Source: Marinomonas aquimarina
GTDB taxonomy: Bacteria; Pseudomonadota; Gammaproteobacteria; Pseudomonadales; Marinomonadaceae
Length of the DNA: 64,000 nucleotides
NCBI RefSeq assembly: GCF_900089755.1
Contig: NZ_FLOC01000002.1
Span: forward strand, 62,001 to 126,000
Direction of reading: 5' to 3'
Positions 28,058 through 40,327 of this stretch are shown here, piece by piece (position 1 is the stretch's first letter; the number at the start of each line of letters is the position of its first letter). Under the pieces are notes generated by a model. The model saw only the letters and a list, made by a program, of their open reading frames with translations, did no database searches and had not been told where the DNA came from. The position numbers and the translations under genes are program-made.

Positions 28058-29416
28058 ATGGCGAAAAAACTCTTTATCCAAACCCATGGCTGTCAGATGA
28101 ACGAATACGATTCATCTCGAATGGCTGACCTTCTTGGCGACTCACACGAGATGGAACTGACAGACAACGCAGAGGAAGCGGACGTTCTACTGTTAAATAC
28201 CTGCTCCATTCGTGAGAAAGCACAAGACAAGGTATATCACCAGCTAGGCCGTTGGAAAAAACTGAAAGAGAAAAACCCGAACCTTAAAATCGGTGTCGGT
28301 GGTTGTGTAGCGTCTCAAGAAGGCGACAACATCCGTAAGCGTGCCAAGCACGTAGATATGATCTTTGGTCCACAAACACTGCATAAACTACCAGAAATGG
28401 TGGATGCGGCGGCGAATGCCATTCCGATTACTGACGTGACCTTCCCTGAAATCGAGAAATTCGATCACCTACCTGCGCCAAAGGTAGAAGGGGCTGAGGC
28501 GTTTGTATCGGTGATGGAAGGTTGCAGTAAATACTGTACTTTCTGTGTGGTGCCTTACACTCGTGGTGAAGAAGTGAGTCGTCACTTTGAAGACATCATG
28601 AAAGAAGTGGTGCAATTGGCCGAACAAGGTGTCCGTGAAATCCACCTTTTGGGGCAAAACGTAAACGCTTACCGCGGTGAAAACGAAGACGGCGATGAAA
28701 TGGATCTGGCCGATGTGATTCACTCTGTGGCATCGATTCCAGGTGTTGAGCGCATTCGATTCACGACTTCGCACCCAGTTGAGTTCACTGACAGCTTAAT
28801 CGAAGCGTTCCGTACTGAGCCGAAACTGGTAAGTCACCTACACTTGCCGGTACAAAGTGGTGCCGACTCTGTTTTGTCTAATATGAAGCGTGGCCACGAT
28901 CGCCAGTTCTACATCGACAAGATCAACCGTATTAAAGAAGCACGTCCAGGTATCAGCCTATCGTCTGACTTCATCATTGGCTTCCCTGGGGAAACCGATG
29001 ACGACTTCATCGATACCATGAACCTGATTCAAGAAATCGGCTTTGACCACTCTTTCAGCTTTATTTACAGCCAACGTCCTGGTACACCAGCGGCACAGCT
29101 GGATGACACCACCCCAGAAGACGTCAAGAAAGAACGCTTAGCCATTCTGCAACGCCGTATCATTCAACAGGCTTACGATATTAGCCTGAGCATGGTGGGT
29201 AACATAGAGCGTATTTTGGTCAGCGGCTACTCTCCGCGTGATCCAGGCAAGCTACAAGGCCGTACTGAAAATAACCGTATCGTTAACTTCCCAGCGGACA
29301 ATCCAGCGTTGATTGGCAAGTTTGCTGACGTGGTGATTTCAGATGCTTACCCAAACTCATTGCTAGGCGAATTGGTCGGCTCTGAGTTGGATGCAGATTT
29401 CGAATTAACTAAGTAA
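28058..29416 (+). CDS. miaB: tRNA-2-methylthio-N6-isopentenyladenosine synthase
   Basis: Radical-SAM methylthiotransferase that adds the methylthio group to isopentenyl-A37 in tRNAs reading UNN codons. The 453-residue protein starts at the ATG at 28058 ([14 protein letters not shown]), the usual family start; the frame is open 99 bases upstream but that part reads through the promoter. The auxiliary cluster uses Cys residues in THGCQMN, NTCSIRE and GGCVAS; the radical-SAM motif is [21 protein letters not shown] domain closes the protein (from about residue 380). First gene of the miaB-phoH-ybeY-corC-lnt run. Confidence 0.97.
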   Translation: MAKKLFIQTHGCQMNEYDSSRMADLLGDSHEMELTDNAEEADVLLLNTCSIREKAQDKVYHQLGRWKKLKEKNPNLKIGVGGCVASQEGDNIRKRAKHVDMIFGPQTLHKLPEMVDAAANAIPITDVTFPEIEKFDHLPAPKVEGAEAFVSVMEGCSKYCTFCVVPYTRGEEVSRHFEDIMKEVVQLAEQGVREIHLLGQNVNAYRGENEDGDEMDLADVIHSVASIPGVERIRFTTSHPVEFTDSLIEAFRTEPKLVSHLHLPVQSGADSVLSNMKRGHDRQFYIDKINRIKEARPGISLSSDFIIGFPGETDDDFIDTMNLIQEIGFDHSFSFIYSQRPGTPAAQLDDTTPEDVKKERLAILQRRIIQQAYDISLSMVGNIERILVSGYSPRDPGKLQGRTENNRIVNFPADNPALIGKFADVVISDAYPNSLLGELVGSELDADFELTK

Positions 29417-29424
29417 GGTCTATT

Positions 29425-30474
29425 TTGGACACATCATCTGTAATTTCTCAACAAATTCGCTTGGAGCCCGCTGAGGCTCCAGCGTTGGCGGCATTGTGCG
29501 GCCAATTCGATGAACACCTTAAACAAATCGAACAACGCCTTAGTGTGAGCATTTCTCACCGTGGCGAGCTGTTCGAGATTTCGGGCGAAGACAACGATCG
29601 CGTTGCCGCCGCTAAAGTCTTGCTAGAAAGCATTTATCGCGAAGCGCTAGCGCAGAAAGAAATCACCAAAGAAGCGATTCATTTGTACCTACAGGAAAGT
29701 GCCATTGAGTCTCTTTCCAAAGGTAAATCTGACAATGGTCAGGTGGTGATCAAAACCCGCAAAGCCTACATCAAGCCAAAGGGCAAAAACCAACAGAACT
29801 ACGTGCAACAGATTCGTAAGCACGACATCAACTTTGGTATTGGCCCCGCTGGTACAGGTAAAACCTATCTGGCAGTCGCGTGTGCAGTAGAAGCCCTAGA
29901 AGCCGATCGTGTAGAACGTATTATGCTGGTGCGTCCTGCGGTCGAAGCAGGTGAGAAGCTAGGCTTCCTACCAGGCGATCTTTCACAAAAAATCGACCCT
30001 TACCTACGCCCGCTGTACGATGCCTTGTACGAAATGCTGGGTTTTGAGCTGGTCGATAAACTGATCGAAAAGAACGTCATCGAAATCGCACCGCTGGCCT
30101 TCATGCGTGGTCGTACCCTGAACAACTCCTTCATCATTTTGGATGAGAGTCAGAACACCACTCGTGAACAAATGAAAATGTTCCTGACCCGTATTGGTTT
30201 TGGTTCAACCGCAGTGATCACCGGTGATAGGACGCAGGTCGACTTGCCACGCGGCACCAACTCTGGTTTGGCGCACGCCATGCACGTGTTAGACAACGTC
30301 AACGGCATCAGCATTACCGAGTTCTCCTCTTCCGATGTGGTACGTCACCCATTGGTACAGCGCATCGTTGAAGCCTACGATAAGTTTGACGAAGAAGCGG
30401 AAGCTGAGCGCAAAGAAAAAGAAGCGCAACGTAAAGCCGAACGTGACGCACAACAAAACGAACAGGGTCAATAA
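29425..30474 (+). CDS. ybeZ: PhoH-like ATPase (YbeZ)
   Basis: Cytoplasmic P-loop NTPase tied to RNA metabolism and acting with YbeY. Of 349 residues, the ATPase covers about 120-330, with [11 protein letters not shown] (Walker A) and [10 protein letters not shown] (Walker B). The start is a TTG at 29425, eight bases after the miaB stop, with TAAGGTC upstream; there is no other start codon before the conserved N-terminal part, which supports TTG. The last 40 residues are a charged, low-complexity tail rich in Glu, Lys and Gln. Confidence 0.93.
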   Translation: MDTSSVISQQIRLEPAEAPALAALCGQFDEHLKQIEQRLSVSISHRGELFEISGEDNDRVAAAKVLLESIYREALAQKEITKEAIHLYLQESAIESLSKGKSDNGQVVIKTRKAYIKPKGKNQQNYVQQIRKHDINFGIGPAGTGKTYLAVACAVEALEADRVERIMLVRPAVEAGEKLGFLPGDLSQKIDPYLRPLYDALYEMLGFELVDKLIEKNVIEIAPLAFMRGRTLNNSFIILDESQNTTREQMKMFLTRIGFGSTAVITGDRTQVDLPRGTNSGLAHAMHVLDNVNGISITEFSSSDVVRHPLVQRIVEAYDKFDEEAEAERKEKEAQRKAERDAQQNEQGQ

Positions 30475-30476
30475 TC

Positions 30477-30938
30477 GTGGCAGAACTCTTTTTAGATCTC
30501 CAGATTGCAACCGAAAACGAAGCCGGCTTACCCAGTGAAGCCGACTTCCAACGCTGGGCTGATGCAGCCCTACCAAGCGATGGCGAATTTGAAATGACCA
30601 TTCGCTTGGTGGACGAAGCGGAAAGCCACGAGCTGAATCACGAATACCGCGGCAAAGACAAACCAACCAATGTTTTATCATTTCCGTTTGACGTGCCTGA
30701 AGGCATTGACCTGCCGTTGCTCGGCGACTTGGTGATTTGTCGTCAAGTGGTTGAGCAAGAAGCGCAACAACAACAAAAACCTTTACTGCATCATTGGGCG
30801 CATATGGTTGTTCACGGCGTATTGCATTTACGCGGTTATGATCATATAAAGGATGATGAAGCAGAGGAAATGGAAGCTCTAGAAACGCTGATTTTAGCGT
30901 CGCTTTCCATTCCTGACCCTTATTTAGTTAACGAGTGA
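30477..30938 (+). CDS. ybeY: Endoribonuclease / rRNA maturation factor YbeY
   Basis: Zinc-dependent endoribonuclease needed for 16S rRNA 3' processing and ribosome quality control. The 153-residue protein has the metal-binding motif [11 protein letters not shown] (three His ligands, about residues 113-123) and the NVLSFPF segment typical of the family. The start is a GTG at 30477, two bases after the ybeZ stop. The stop overlaps the region of a possible GTG start for the next gene. Confidence 0.95.
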   Translation: MAELFLDLQIATENEAGLPSEADFQRWADAALPSDGEFEMTIRLVDEAESHELNHEYRGKDKPTNVLSFPFDVPEGIDLPLLGDLVICRQVVEQEAQQQQKPLLHHWAHMVVHGVLHLRGYDHIKDDEAEEMEALETLILASLSIPDPYLVNE

Positions 30939-30949
30939 GTTTCACCACT

Positions 30950-31816
30950 ATGAGCGAAGACCGATCGGGAAGTTCTAACGATCAACAGAAATCTTGGTTT
31001 GAACGATTAGCACAAGCCTTTCATGACGAGCCACGTAACCGCCAAGACATCATTGAGCTGCTGCAAACAGCCGTGAAGTCCGAAGTGATTGATCGCGATG
31101 CTTACACCATCGCCGAAGGTGCGTTAGAAGTATCTGAAGTTCAGGCCCGTGACATCATGATTCCACCATCGCAAATGGTGGTCATCAAGTCCGAAGATGA
31201 TCCAAAAACTTCCATTCGTAAGGTAATTGATTCCTCTCACTCGCGTTTCCCTGTTGTCGGGGAAGATTCAGACGAGATTCTAGGTGTCCTTCTTGCCAAA
31301 GACCTCTTGCCTTTGCTGTTCAAAGAAGGCGACATCACCCTAGAAGACATTCTTGACCGTCTTCGTCCAGCAAACTTTATTCCGGAAAGTAAACGTCTTA
31401 ACGTATTGCTGAATGAGTTTCGTACCAAACGTTACCATATGGCTATTGTATTGGATGAATACGGCAGTGTATCGGGCTTAGTAACGATCGAAGACGTTTT
31501 GGAACAGATTGTTGGCGAAATCGAAGACGAAACAGATCGTCTTGAGAATGAGAATATCCAAACCACTAGCCAAGAAGGCATTTACCTAGTGCCAGCACTG
31601 GTATCGGTCGAAGATTTCAACGAATATTTCCACGCCAATATCAGTGAAGAAGAGTTCGACACCATTGGTGGCATCATCGTACAGCAATTTGGCCATGTGC
31701 CGTCGCGCGGCGAGGAAATCACCTTTGAAAACTTCCATTTTAATGTAGTGAAATCCGATGGACGACGCGTGAAGACACTACAGGTCTGCAAAGTTAGCGA
31801 AGAATCAATATTGTAA
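30950..31816 (+). CDS. ybeX: CorC/YbeX family CBS-domain protein
   Basis: A 288-residue protein linked to magnesium and cobalt efflux and, in E. coli, to ribosome metabolism. Two CBS domains (about 65-190) include the DIMIPPSQM and FPVVGEDSDEILGVL segments, followed by the transporter-associated CorC_HlyC domain (from about 205; FDTIGGIIVQQFGHVPSRGE). No membrane segments, as for CorC/YbeX. The ATG at 30950 with GAGTGAG upstream is preferred to a GTG at 30935 that overlaps the ybeY stop and lacks a ribosome site. Confidence 0.94.
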   Translation: MSEDRSGSSNDQQKSWFERLAQAFHDEPRNRQDIIELLQTAVKSEVIDRDAYTIAEGALEVSEVQARDIMIPPSQMVVIKSEDDPKTSIRKVIDSSHSRFPVVGEDSDEILGVLLAKDLLPLLFKEGDITLEDILDRLRPANFIPESKRLNVLLNEFRTKRYHMAIVLDEYGSVSGLVTIEDVLEQIVGEIEDETDRLENENIQTTSQEGIYLVPALVSVEDFNEYFHANISEEEFDTIGGIIVQQFGHVPSRGEEITFENFHFNVVKSDGRRVKTLQVCKVSEESIL

Positions 31817-31817
31817 T

Positions 31818-33377
31818 ATGAGCTACACCGCCACCTTCACAACGGATGTAACAGGGTGGCGTTTACGCCTCCTCCACTCGCTTCAAACTCGCCCTGCACT
31901 GCACTGTCTGGGCCTGCTGCTAGCGGGAGGACTGTCCACCCTGAGCTTTGCCCCCTTCTATATTTGGCCCATTTATCTGTTAGCACTCAGCTATTTGATG
32001 CTGGCTTGGCAAGGTGCTAACTCTTGTAAGCATTCCTTTCTGTTTGGTATCAGCTTTGCCTTAGGTCTGTTTGCCAGTGGTATCTCTTGGGTCTATGTCA
32101 GCATTGCAAATTTTGGACAGGTCGGTTTTGCGGTTGCCATTCTGATTACCTTTGGCCTGATCGCGGCCGCATCCTGTTATTGGGGCATTGCGGGGGTCGT
32201 CTACAACACACTGCGCAGACGCCTTAGAACCCCCTTTCGTGTACCACTGTTCGTCGTCATCATTTTGTTATTTGAGTGGCTAAGAAGCACTTTATTTACT
32301 GGCTTTCCCTGGTTACTGCCCGGCTATATTGTCGAAAAAAGCTGGTTGTTTGAGGCTCTGCCCATTGGAGGTATTTGGTTCGCCAGTGCCTTGGTGTTGC
32401 TGACCTCGGCAGCCATCGGCATGGCCCTTCTGCTCGCCCAACACTACCGTTACTTACTCTTGGTGTTGACTCTCTGGGTGGGCGCAGCAGGCTTGCACTT
32501 CAGTGCACCGGACTATGTGACTGAGACAGACACGCATAACGTAACCCTGATTCAAGGCAATGTGGCACAGGATGAGAAATGGCTACCGGAAACCGCTGCT
32601 CCAACTCTGACCTATTACCAGCAAGCCACGTTTGAGAACCTCGAAAGCGATATTGTGGTCTGGCCGGAAACCGCGATCACTTATGTATTGCACCAGGTAG
32701 AACCTTACCTTGAGCCCTTCTCTAAGGATCTAGAACATCTTGGCACGACGGTCATCACCGGCGTTCCGGTTTGGGACGAGGAACGCAGCAGTTACTTTAA
32801 CGGCGTCTGGGCCACTGGCAATGGCTTTGGCGTGTATGAAAAACAAAAGCTGGTGCCCTTTGGTGAATACGTTCCCTTAGAAGATTGGTTTGGCCCCATT
32901 TTTGACTTGTTTGGCATGCCCATGTCCCAGTTCCGCAAAGGACCCGCGAATCAACCCACTCTGCAAGCAGGTGAGCTAAGCATAGCCCCCTTTATTTGTT
33001 ATGAAGTGGTCTATCCCGATTTGGTGCGCGCCATGGTGCGCGACAGTGATGTATTACTGACGATCAGTAATGATGGTTGGTTTGGCCGCTCCATTGGTCC
33101 CTTGCAGCACTTGCAAATCGCACAGTTTCGCGCCAAAGAAGCGGGGCGCTATATGATTCGCGCCACCAATACCGGGGTTAGTGCCCTGATTGACACTAAG
33201 GGGCAGATTGTCAGCGAGCTACCACAGTTTGTGCGCGCCACTCTCACCGGCAGCATTGCCACCGTAACGGGCAACACGCCCTATGTGATGCATGGCAATC
33301 TAGCCCTTTGGCTATTGCTTGCCTTATTGATTGGCCTTAGCTTTTTACCAAGCTTCAGACTCTTCAAACATAGATAA
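31818..33377 (+). CDS. lnt: Apolipoprotein N-acyltransferase
   Basis: Inner-membrane enzyme that adds the third acyl chain to the N-terminal Cys of lipoproteins. The 519-residue protein has about six membrane segments in the first 220 residues and one at the C-terminus (about 495-512). Between them lies a nitrilase-type domain facing the periplasm with the Glu-Lys-Cys triad: VWPETA, KLVPFGEYVP and ICYEVVYPD. It ends the miaB operon, starting one base after the ybeX stop, and is followed by a cluster of REP-like repeats. Confidence 0.96.
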   Translation: MSYTATFTTDVTGWRLRLLHSLQTRPALHCLGLLLAGGLSTLSFAPFYIWPIYLLALSYLMLAWQGANSCKHSFLFGISFALGLFASGISWVYVSIANFGQVGFAVAILITFGLIAAASCYWGIAGVVYNTLRRRLRTPFRVPLFVVIILLFEWLRSTLFTGFPWLLPGYIVEKSWLFEALPIGGIWFASALVLLTSAAIGMALLLAQHYRYLLLVLTLWVGAAGLHFSAPDYVTETDTHNVTLIQGNVAQDEKWLPETAAPTLTYYQQATFENLESDIVVWPETAITYVLHQVEPYLEPFSKDLEHLGTTVITGVPVWDEERSSYFNGVWATGNGFGVYEKQKLVPFGEYVPLEDWFGPIFDLFGMPMSQFRKGPANQPTLQAGELSIAPFICYEVVYPDLVRAMVRDSDVLLTISNDGWFGRSIGPLQHLQIAQFRAKEAGRYMIRATNTGVSALIDTKGQIVSELPQFVRATLTGSIATVTGNTPYVMHGNLALWLLLALLIGLSFLPSFRLFKHR

Positions 33378-33384
33378 CACCCCG

Positions 33385-33410
33385 TCGTACGACCCGATTC
33401 CATCGGGGAT
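33385..33410. repeat. REP-like unit 1
   Basis: Palindromic octamer TCGTACGA followed by the hairpin CCCGAT-TCC-ATCGGG. Same as unit 3 over 26 bases; continues as GCAATGCCT. Lies just after lnt. Confidence 0.8.
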
Positions 33411-33423
33411 GCAATGCCTTATC

Positions 33424-33439
33424 GCCATCAGGAGATGGC
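33424..33439. repeat. Small hairpin between REP-like units 1 and 2
   Basis: Stem GCCATC / GATGGC with loop AGGA. It may be a degraded partner unit in inverted arrangement. Confidence 0.5.
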
Positions 33440-33473
33440 TCGTACGACCTAATTCCATCGGAGATAAAAGCCT
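33440..33473. repeat. REP-like unit 2 (diverged)
   Basis: Begins with TCGTACGA and differs from units 1 and 3 at three positions in the hairpin part (CTAAT and CGGAG), weakening the stem. It shares the tail GATAAAAGCCT with unit 3. Confidence 0.75.
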
Positions 33474-33482
33474 GGAACCTAA

Positions 33483-33516
33483 TCGTACGACCCGATTCCA
33501 TCGGGGATAAAAGCCT
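33483..33516. repeat. REP-like unit 3
   Basis: TCGTACGA, hairpin CCCGAT-TCC-ATCGGG, tail GATAAAAGCCT. It ends directly before the stop codon (33518) of the minus-strand zinc-ribbon gene, so it may act at the 3' end of both converging transcripts. Confidence 0.8.
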
Positions 33517-33517
33517 C

Positions 33518-33925
33518 TTACTCACCTTGGTAATACATCAAGCCATAGTGACAGACTTCACAGGTATTTAAGGTACCGCCATCGTGGCTGTTTTCGTGCC
33601 CGCAATCCATACAGATGTAGCGCCCAGCTTGAGCCTCTTTGCCAGCTACGACACATTTTTCCAATGGTACTGGGTTATTGTTGGCGTGATTGATCAGCCA
33701 CAGCAAGGCGATGTCTTCTTGCTCGTCTAGATTTTCCACCAGCTCTTCGCTTTGATCCATCACAAGATGCCAATTGGCATCCACCCAAGCTTCCATATAG
33801 CCCATTTTATCGTGCCAGTAAGCTTTCATCAGTTCGACGTCTTCAAGCAACCAATCTTTGGCGCCAACTAGGGTTTTCTTGGCTTCTTCCACTAAATCTA
33901 GGTCTTGATCAGTATCTTTTTTCAT
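33518..33925 (-). CDS. Zinc-ribbon protein, DUF1451/YbeL-like
   Basis: A 135-residue protein. The N-terminal 90 residues are acidic and helical (DLVEEAKKTLVGAKDWLLED); the C-terminal 45 form a zinc ribbon with Cys pairs in ICMDCGH and CEVCHYG. This arrangement resembles E. coli YbeL (DUF1451), which also sits near leuS and lies in the same chromosome neighbourhood, although the sequence match is limited. Function unknown. Divergent from leuS across about 160 bases. Confidence 0.75.
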   Translation of the reverse strand: MKKDTDQDLDLVEEAKKTLVGAKDWLLEDVELMKAYWHDKMGYMEAWVDANWHLVMDQSEELVENLDEQEDIALLWLINHANNNPVPLEKCVVAGKEAQAGRYICMDCGHENSHDGGTLNTCEVCHYGLMYYQGE

Positions 33926-34075
33926 AGATTGTACAACTCCATCGTTATGCGCCTTCTATTGTGCGCCCCATCTATATAAAATAGCGGATATTTCATTTTT
34001 CTGTTGGCGAAACTCGCGACAAAGCGATGTACAGTATGCTCTCGCCAAACAAACTTAACGCCTATTACGGGATGA

Positions 34076-36532
<2,457 letters not shown>

Positions 36533-36540
36533 GTGACACA

Positions 36541-36568
36541 AGGGGTGGCTTAGGCCATCCCTTTTTTT
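36541..36568 (+). terminator. Intrinsic terminator or attenuator between leuS and lptE
   Basis: Nine-base stem (AGGGGTGGC / GCCATCCCT, one wobble), loop TTAG, then a run of seven T. It lies inside the conserved leuS-lptE-holA set and ends 12 bases before the lptE start, so it would reduce read-through into lptE. Confidence 0.85.
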
Positions 36569-36579
36569 ATGGAATTGAT

Positions 36580-37089
36580 ATGATTTTGCAAGCTCGTACT
36601 CTTTGGTTCATTCCTGTTCTATTACTGACACTACTGCTGTCTGCCTGTGGTTTTCAGCTACGCGGCCAAACCCAGGTTCCGCCTCAATTGCAATCATTGA
36701 CCTTATTACTGGGCACAGGATCACAGGACTTTGATCGCGACCTACGTATTGCCTTGGCCCAAGCTGGCATTCGTATCGTTGACAGCCAACCGAGTGCGGA
36801 GCTACACCAGTTGAAGGTAAACCCGCTGGAGCTAGACGATACCGTGATGGCCCGAGCATCGGACAATGACATCACTCAAGTTGAGCGCCGCATTAAGGCG
36901 ACTTACTTTATCCGTGATGAAGAAGGCAAGGCACTATGGGGACCTCGTACAGTGAGCATTTCCATCATGCTCAACAATCAGGATGCTGAGCAAAGCCTAA
37001 GATCCGCTTATAACGCCGAGCAAATGCAGCGCGCCAGTCACCAGCTGGCGGATGAATTAGTGTACGATTTGAACTACGCTACCTTCTAA
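36580..37089 (+). CDS. lptE: LPS-assembly lipoprotein LptE
   Basis: Outer-membrane lipoprotein that plugs the LptD barrel and helps insert lipopolysaccharide. The 169-residue protein has a signal peptide with lipobox LSAC (Cys at residue 23), then GFQLRG, which is the typical mature start. The rest has the family pattern (DNDITQVERRIKATYFIRD, and a C-terminal helix ADELVYDL). It lies between leuS and holA as in E. coli and is 2 bases from holA. Confidence 0.93.
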   Translation: MILQARTLWFIPVLLLTLLLSACGFQLRGQTQVPPQLQSLTLLLGTGSQDFDRDLRIALAQAGIRIVDSQPSAELHQLKVNPLELDDTVMARASDNDITQVERRIKATYFIRDEEGKALWGPRTVSISIMLNNQDAEQSLRSAYNAEQMQRASHQLADELVYDLNYATF

Positions 37090-37091
37090 CC

Positions 37092-38117
37092 ATGAAAATT
37101 CGTCCCGATCAGCTACAACAGTCCTTAGACAAAGGGCTGCAACCTATCTATATCGTTTCCGGTGATGAAGTATTACTGTGCCAAGAAGCTTGTGACAGTG
37201 TCCGTCGTTCGGCCATGCAACAAGGAATTGAAGAACGTTTGCGTTTTGTCGCCGATGCCCAATTTGATTGGCAGGAAGTGATCAATGAAATGCAAGCCTT
37301 GTCGTTGTTTTCTTCTCGCCGCCTATTTGATATTCAAATTGATAAGCTGGGTGAGAAGCACAGTAAAGCCCTAGCTCAAGTGGTGCAGCTACTTAGCCTC
37401 GACAATGTGGTCTTGCTGTCATTGCCAAAAGTGGATGCCAAAACCCAAAAAGCCAAATGGTTCAGTGCCCTAGAGCAGGCAGGCGCTTTTGTTCAGGTCT
37501 GGCCCATTGACGCCAACCGTTTACCGGCATGGGTACAACAACGTGCCAAGTCGTTAAACCTCAGCCTTTCTCGAGATGCGGCAGCGATTATGTGTGAACG
37601 GGGTGAAGGTAACCTTCTCGCCTTGTCACAAGAGTTGGAGAAGCTACTGTTGAGCCATGGCCCCGGCAGCCAATTGGATGAACAAACCATCGCTGAAAGT
37701 GTGGCCGACTCCAGTCGTTACTCGATTTACGATCTCAGTGATCGTTTATTAACCGGCAAACTAAAAGACGCCCTGCATTGTTTGAGTCAGCTGCGCGCCG
37801 AAGGGGTCGAAGACAGCATCATGCTATGGCTTTACAATCGTGAATTGGCCACCCTGACTCAGCTTTCCCAATTGGCTCAACAACAAGGGCTTCGTAATGC
37901 TTGTCAAAAGCTGCGTATTTGGGATAAACGCATTCCCATTTATGAAAGTGCCTACCAACGCCTGCCGCTCAACAGCTTAGCCTACATGCAGCGTTATATC
38001 GCCCTCTTAGACCAAAGCATTAAAGGCTTAGATGGCCCAGATATCGAGCTGGGGTTTCGTAATCTCACATTGATGTTCTGCGGTGTGAAGCCAGTTGCGA
38101 CAGAGCTCGATCTATAA
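37092..38117 (+). CDS. holA: DNA polymerase III delta subunit
   Basis: Clamp-loader subunit that opens the beta clamp. The 341-residue protein matches HolA in length and layout: N-terminal AAA-like domain with PIYIVSGDEVLLCQEACDSVR (degenerate P-loop), the beta-clamp contact near ALSLFSSRRLFDI, a helical lid domain and the C-terminal collar domain. It starts 2 bases after the lptE stop. Confidence 0.95.
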   Translation: MKIRPDQLQQSLDKGLQPIYIVSGDEVLLCQEACDSVRRSAMQQGIEERLRFVADAQFDWQEVINEMQALSLFSSRRLFDIQIDKLGEKHSKALAQVVQLLSLDNVVLLSLPKVDAKTQKAKWFSALEQAGAFVQVWPIDANRLPAWVQQRAKSLNLSLSRDAAAIMCERGEGNLLALSQELEKLLLSHGPGSQLDEQTIAESVADSSRYSIYDLSDRLLTGKLKDALHCLSQLRAEGVEDSIMLWLYNRELATLTQLSQLAQQQGLRNACQKLRIWDKRIPIYESAYQRLPLNSLAYMQRYIALLDQSIKGLDGPDIELGFRNLTLMFCGVKPVATELDL

Positions 38118-38119
38118 CG

Positions 38120-38242
38120 ATTTGCCAACCTTTATCATTGATACTTATCAAAAAGCCACGGATCTTTACATAATGACGGTTTGATTCAGTTGGACAGGCA
38201 CATAGACTGTCCAAAAGAACAAATAACATTAGGTTGGCAAAT
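38120..38242. repeat. Intergenic segment bounded by a 12-bp perfect inverted repeat
   Basis: Arms ATTTGCCAACCT (38120-38131) and AGGTTGGCAAAT (38231-38242) enclose 99 bases, which contain a second hairpin (TTGGACAG / CTGTCCAA, 38190-38214). The right arm includes the AGG ribosome site of the FIST receptor gene and abuts its ATG. Confidence 0.6.
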
Positions 38243-40258
38243 ATGGCTTGGTTTAAACGCACGCCTCAGATTGAGAAAGAAATATCCAGTAACGAGTTCT
38301 CTAACTTAGTTCAGATAAGCTCCAACCAGATATCCAGTGAGTCGCTAAAGCCGCTGGCCTTCCAAAACGCTCAAACCCAGCTGATCTTAGCTTATATATC
38401 CCCCCACCTTAATTTTGAAGCCACTGTTAACAAGATAAAATCCGCGGCGCCATTCTGCTCTAAGGTCATCGCTATAATGACGGCGGGGGAGCTGAATAGT
38501 GGCAAAGCCAATATGTATCAAGCGGCGGAGAGCACATGGGACAATATCGTGCTGCAGAGCTTTAGCAGTGACTTGTTTGAAAGTGTTAGCATTCAGTCAA
38601 TTCCCTTGCACTGTGAGGACCTGCGTTCTGGCAACATTAAACTGTCCAAAGAGCAGCGCATTAAGGCAATTCAAAGTGAGTTGGGGCGAGTAAAACTGCC
38701 CTTCCCTGTGCATTTTAATAACACCATCGCTCTGACCTTTGTCGATGGCCTGTCTTCCTCCGAAAACTTCTTTATGCAAGCCATGTACGCAACGGATGAG
38801 TTCCCTTGCCACTTCCTTGGTGGCTCTGCAGGCGGCAAGCTCGACTTTCAACAAGCCTTGGTACATGACGGCAACAAAGTTGCCCACAATTGTGCGGTCA
38901 TTGCGTTCGTCAAAATGAAAGAGGATGCTCGCTTTGGCATTTTAAAAACTCACAATTTCGAAAGTACAAACGAATCCTTTGTCATTGCCGAAGCCGATGC
39001 CATGCGCCGTAATGTGCGCAGTATCATTAGCAAGCAAACGGGGCAATTGGTCAATATTGTTGAGCACCTTTGCCAGTACTTTCGCTGCCAGCCCCATGAA
39101 CTTGAGAGCAAACTTGTCGGACATACGTTCGCGGTAAAAATCCGTGATGAGCTATTTATCCGCTCCGTCGCCGCTATCGACACCAGTGAAGGCTTGATTC
39201 ATTTCTTCTGTGACCTAGATTTTGGTGACGAATTGATCTTGGTGAAAGCAAAAGATTTTGCCGGTTCGACCGAGCGTGCGTTCAAAGAATTTATGCAAGA
39301 TAAGCCGTCTAAGCCTGTCGCCATGATTGCCAACGACTGTATTTTACGTCGTTTAAATAACCCAAATGAATTGAATAAAATCACCAGCTTTAAAGACATA
39401 AAAGCGGCTGGTTATTCAACCTTCGGTGAAATTCTCGGCATTCATATGAACCAGACTCTCACTAGCTTGTTCTTCTTTAAAGTAGAAAAAGGGCAAACCT
39501 TTAAAGACTATTTCGTCGATAAGTTTCCGGTACATTATGCAAACTTCCGCGAGTACTTTTTGCTTACTCAACTCAACAGTGCTCAGCAGCTCAATAAGCT
39601 ACAAGATCATTTGATCAACCACTTGTCGGAGTACCGTCCGTTATTACAAGAAGTCACAGGTAGTTTTGAACGCGTCACCCACTACTCAAGCTCTACCCAA
39701 GCAGTCGTCACAGGGGTAACCTCTGAGTTCTCTAGCTTCAGTCAAGCCATTCATGCGCAAGAGAAAGATCGAGCTGAAATGGTCACTAACGTGAAGCAGT
39801 TAAAAGAAAATGCCGATCGCGTGCTGAGCATCTTAAAAGTCATTTCCGGCATTGCCGATCAAACCAACCTGCTGGCGTTAAATGCTGCCATTGAAGCGGC
39901 TCGAGCTGGAGAAGCTGGCCGAGGTTTTGCCGTAGTCGCGGATGAAGTGCGCCAATTGTCTCAAAATACCCAGCAAAGCCTCGATCAAACCGGTGAGACC
40001 ATTAACGCCGTCGACACTTCCGTTGGTTCAATCGAAAAGAGCATTGAGAAAATTGATGCCTTTATGAGTCACCTATTAGACAGTACCTCCACTCTTTCCG
40101 AGCAGATTAGTAGTCTAAGCGAGACGTCGCAAGTCGCCAGTGAAGATGTACAAGGCAGTATTGCCTCCATTCAAAGTATGAGTGACCGCATCGAGGAAAT
40201 TAACAACGAAGTCGACATGATTGAGCGCCTTAAAGCAAACAACAACCTGTCTATTTAA
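38243..40258 (+). CDS. Soluble FIST-domain chemoreceptor
   Basis: A 671-residue signalling protein without membrane segments, so it should be cytoplasmic. Residues about 40-235 form a FIST N domain and about 245-400 a FIST C domain ([36 protein letters not shown]). The C-terminal part is a methyl-accepting chemotaxis signalling hairpin whose tip, [20 protein letters not shown], lies near residues 537-556, with the descending helix to 671. FIST domains sense small ligands; some (NosP) bind haem and nitric oxide. The ligand here is unknown. The ATG at 38243 lies within an inverted repeat carrying the ribosome site. A terminator follows. Confidence 0.92.
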   Translation: MAWFKRTPQIEKEISSNEFSNLVQISSNQISSESLKPLAFQNAQTQLILAYISPHLNFEATVNKIKSAAPFCSKVIAIMTAGELNSGKANMYQAAESTWDNIVLQSFSSDLFESVSIQSIPLHCEDLRSGNIKLSKEQRIKAIQSELGRVKLPFPVHFNNTIALTFVDGLSSSENFFMQAMYATDEFPCHFLGGSAGGKLDFQQALVHDGNKVAHNCAVIAFVKMKEDARFGILKTHNFESTNESFVIAEADAMRRNVRSIISKQTGQLVNIVEHLCQYFRCQPHELESKLVGHTFAVKIRDELFIRSVAAIDTSEGLIHFFCDLDFGDELILVKAKDFAGSTERAFKEFMQDKPSKPVAMIANDCILRRLNNPNELNKITSFKDIKAAGYSTFGEILGIHMNQTLTSLFFFKVEKGQTFKDYFVDKFPVHYANFREYFLLTQLNSAQQLNKLQDHLINHLSEYRPLLQEVTGSFERVTHYSSSTQAVVTGVTSEFSSFSQAIHAQEKDRAEMVTNVKQLKENADRVLSILKVISGIADQTNLLALNAAIEAARAGEAGRGFAVVADEVRQLSQNTQQSLDQTGETINAVDTSVGSIEKSIEKIDAFMSHLLDSTSTLSEQISSLSETSQVASEDVQGSIASIQSMSDRIEEINNEVDMIERLKANNNLSI

Positions 40259-40274
40259 GAAAATCCGGACTAAC

Positions 40275-40302
40275 AAAAAGGCTATCCTAGGATAGCCTTT
40301 TT
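40275..40302. terminator. Bidirectional intrinsic terminator between FIST receptor and spoVR
   Basis: Perfect self-complementary stem (AAAAAGGCTATCC / GGATAGCCTTTTT) with TA at the centre, A-run and T-run at the ends. Confidence 0.88.
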
Positions 40303-40327
40303 CAAGACGCACAGGGGGTAAATGACA

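Noticed and set aside
34004..34048. Inverted repeat TTGGCGA / TCGCCAA before leuS
   Set aside because: Seven-base arms 31 bases apart can occur by chance and match no T-box or known synthetase leader.
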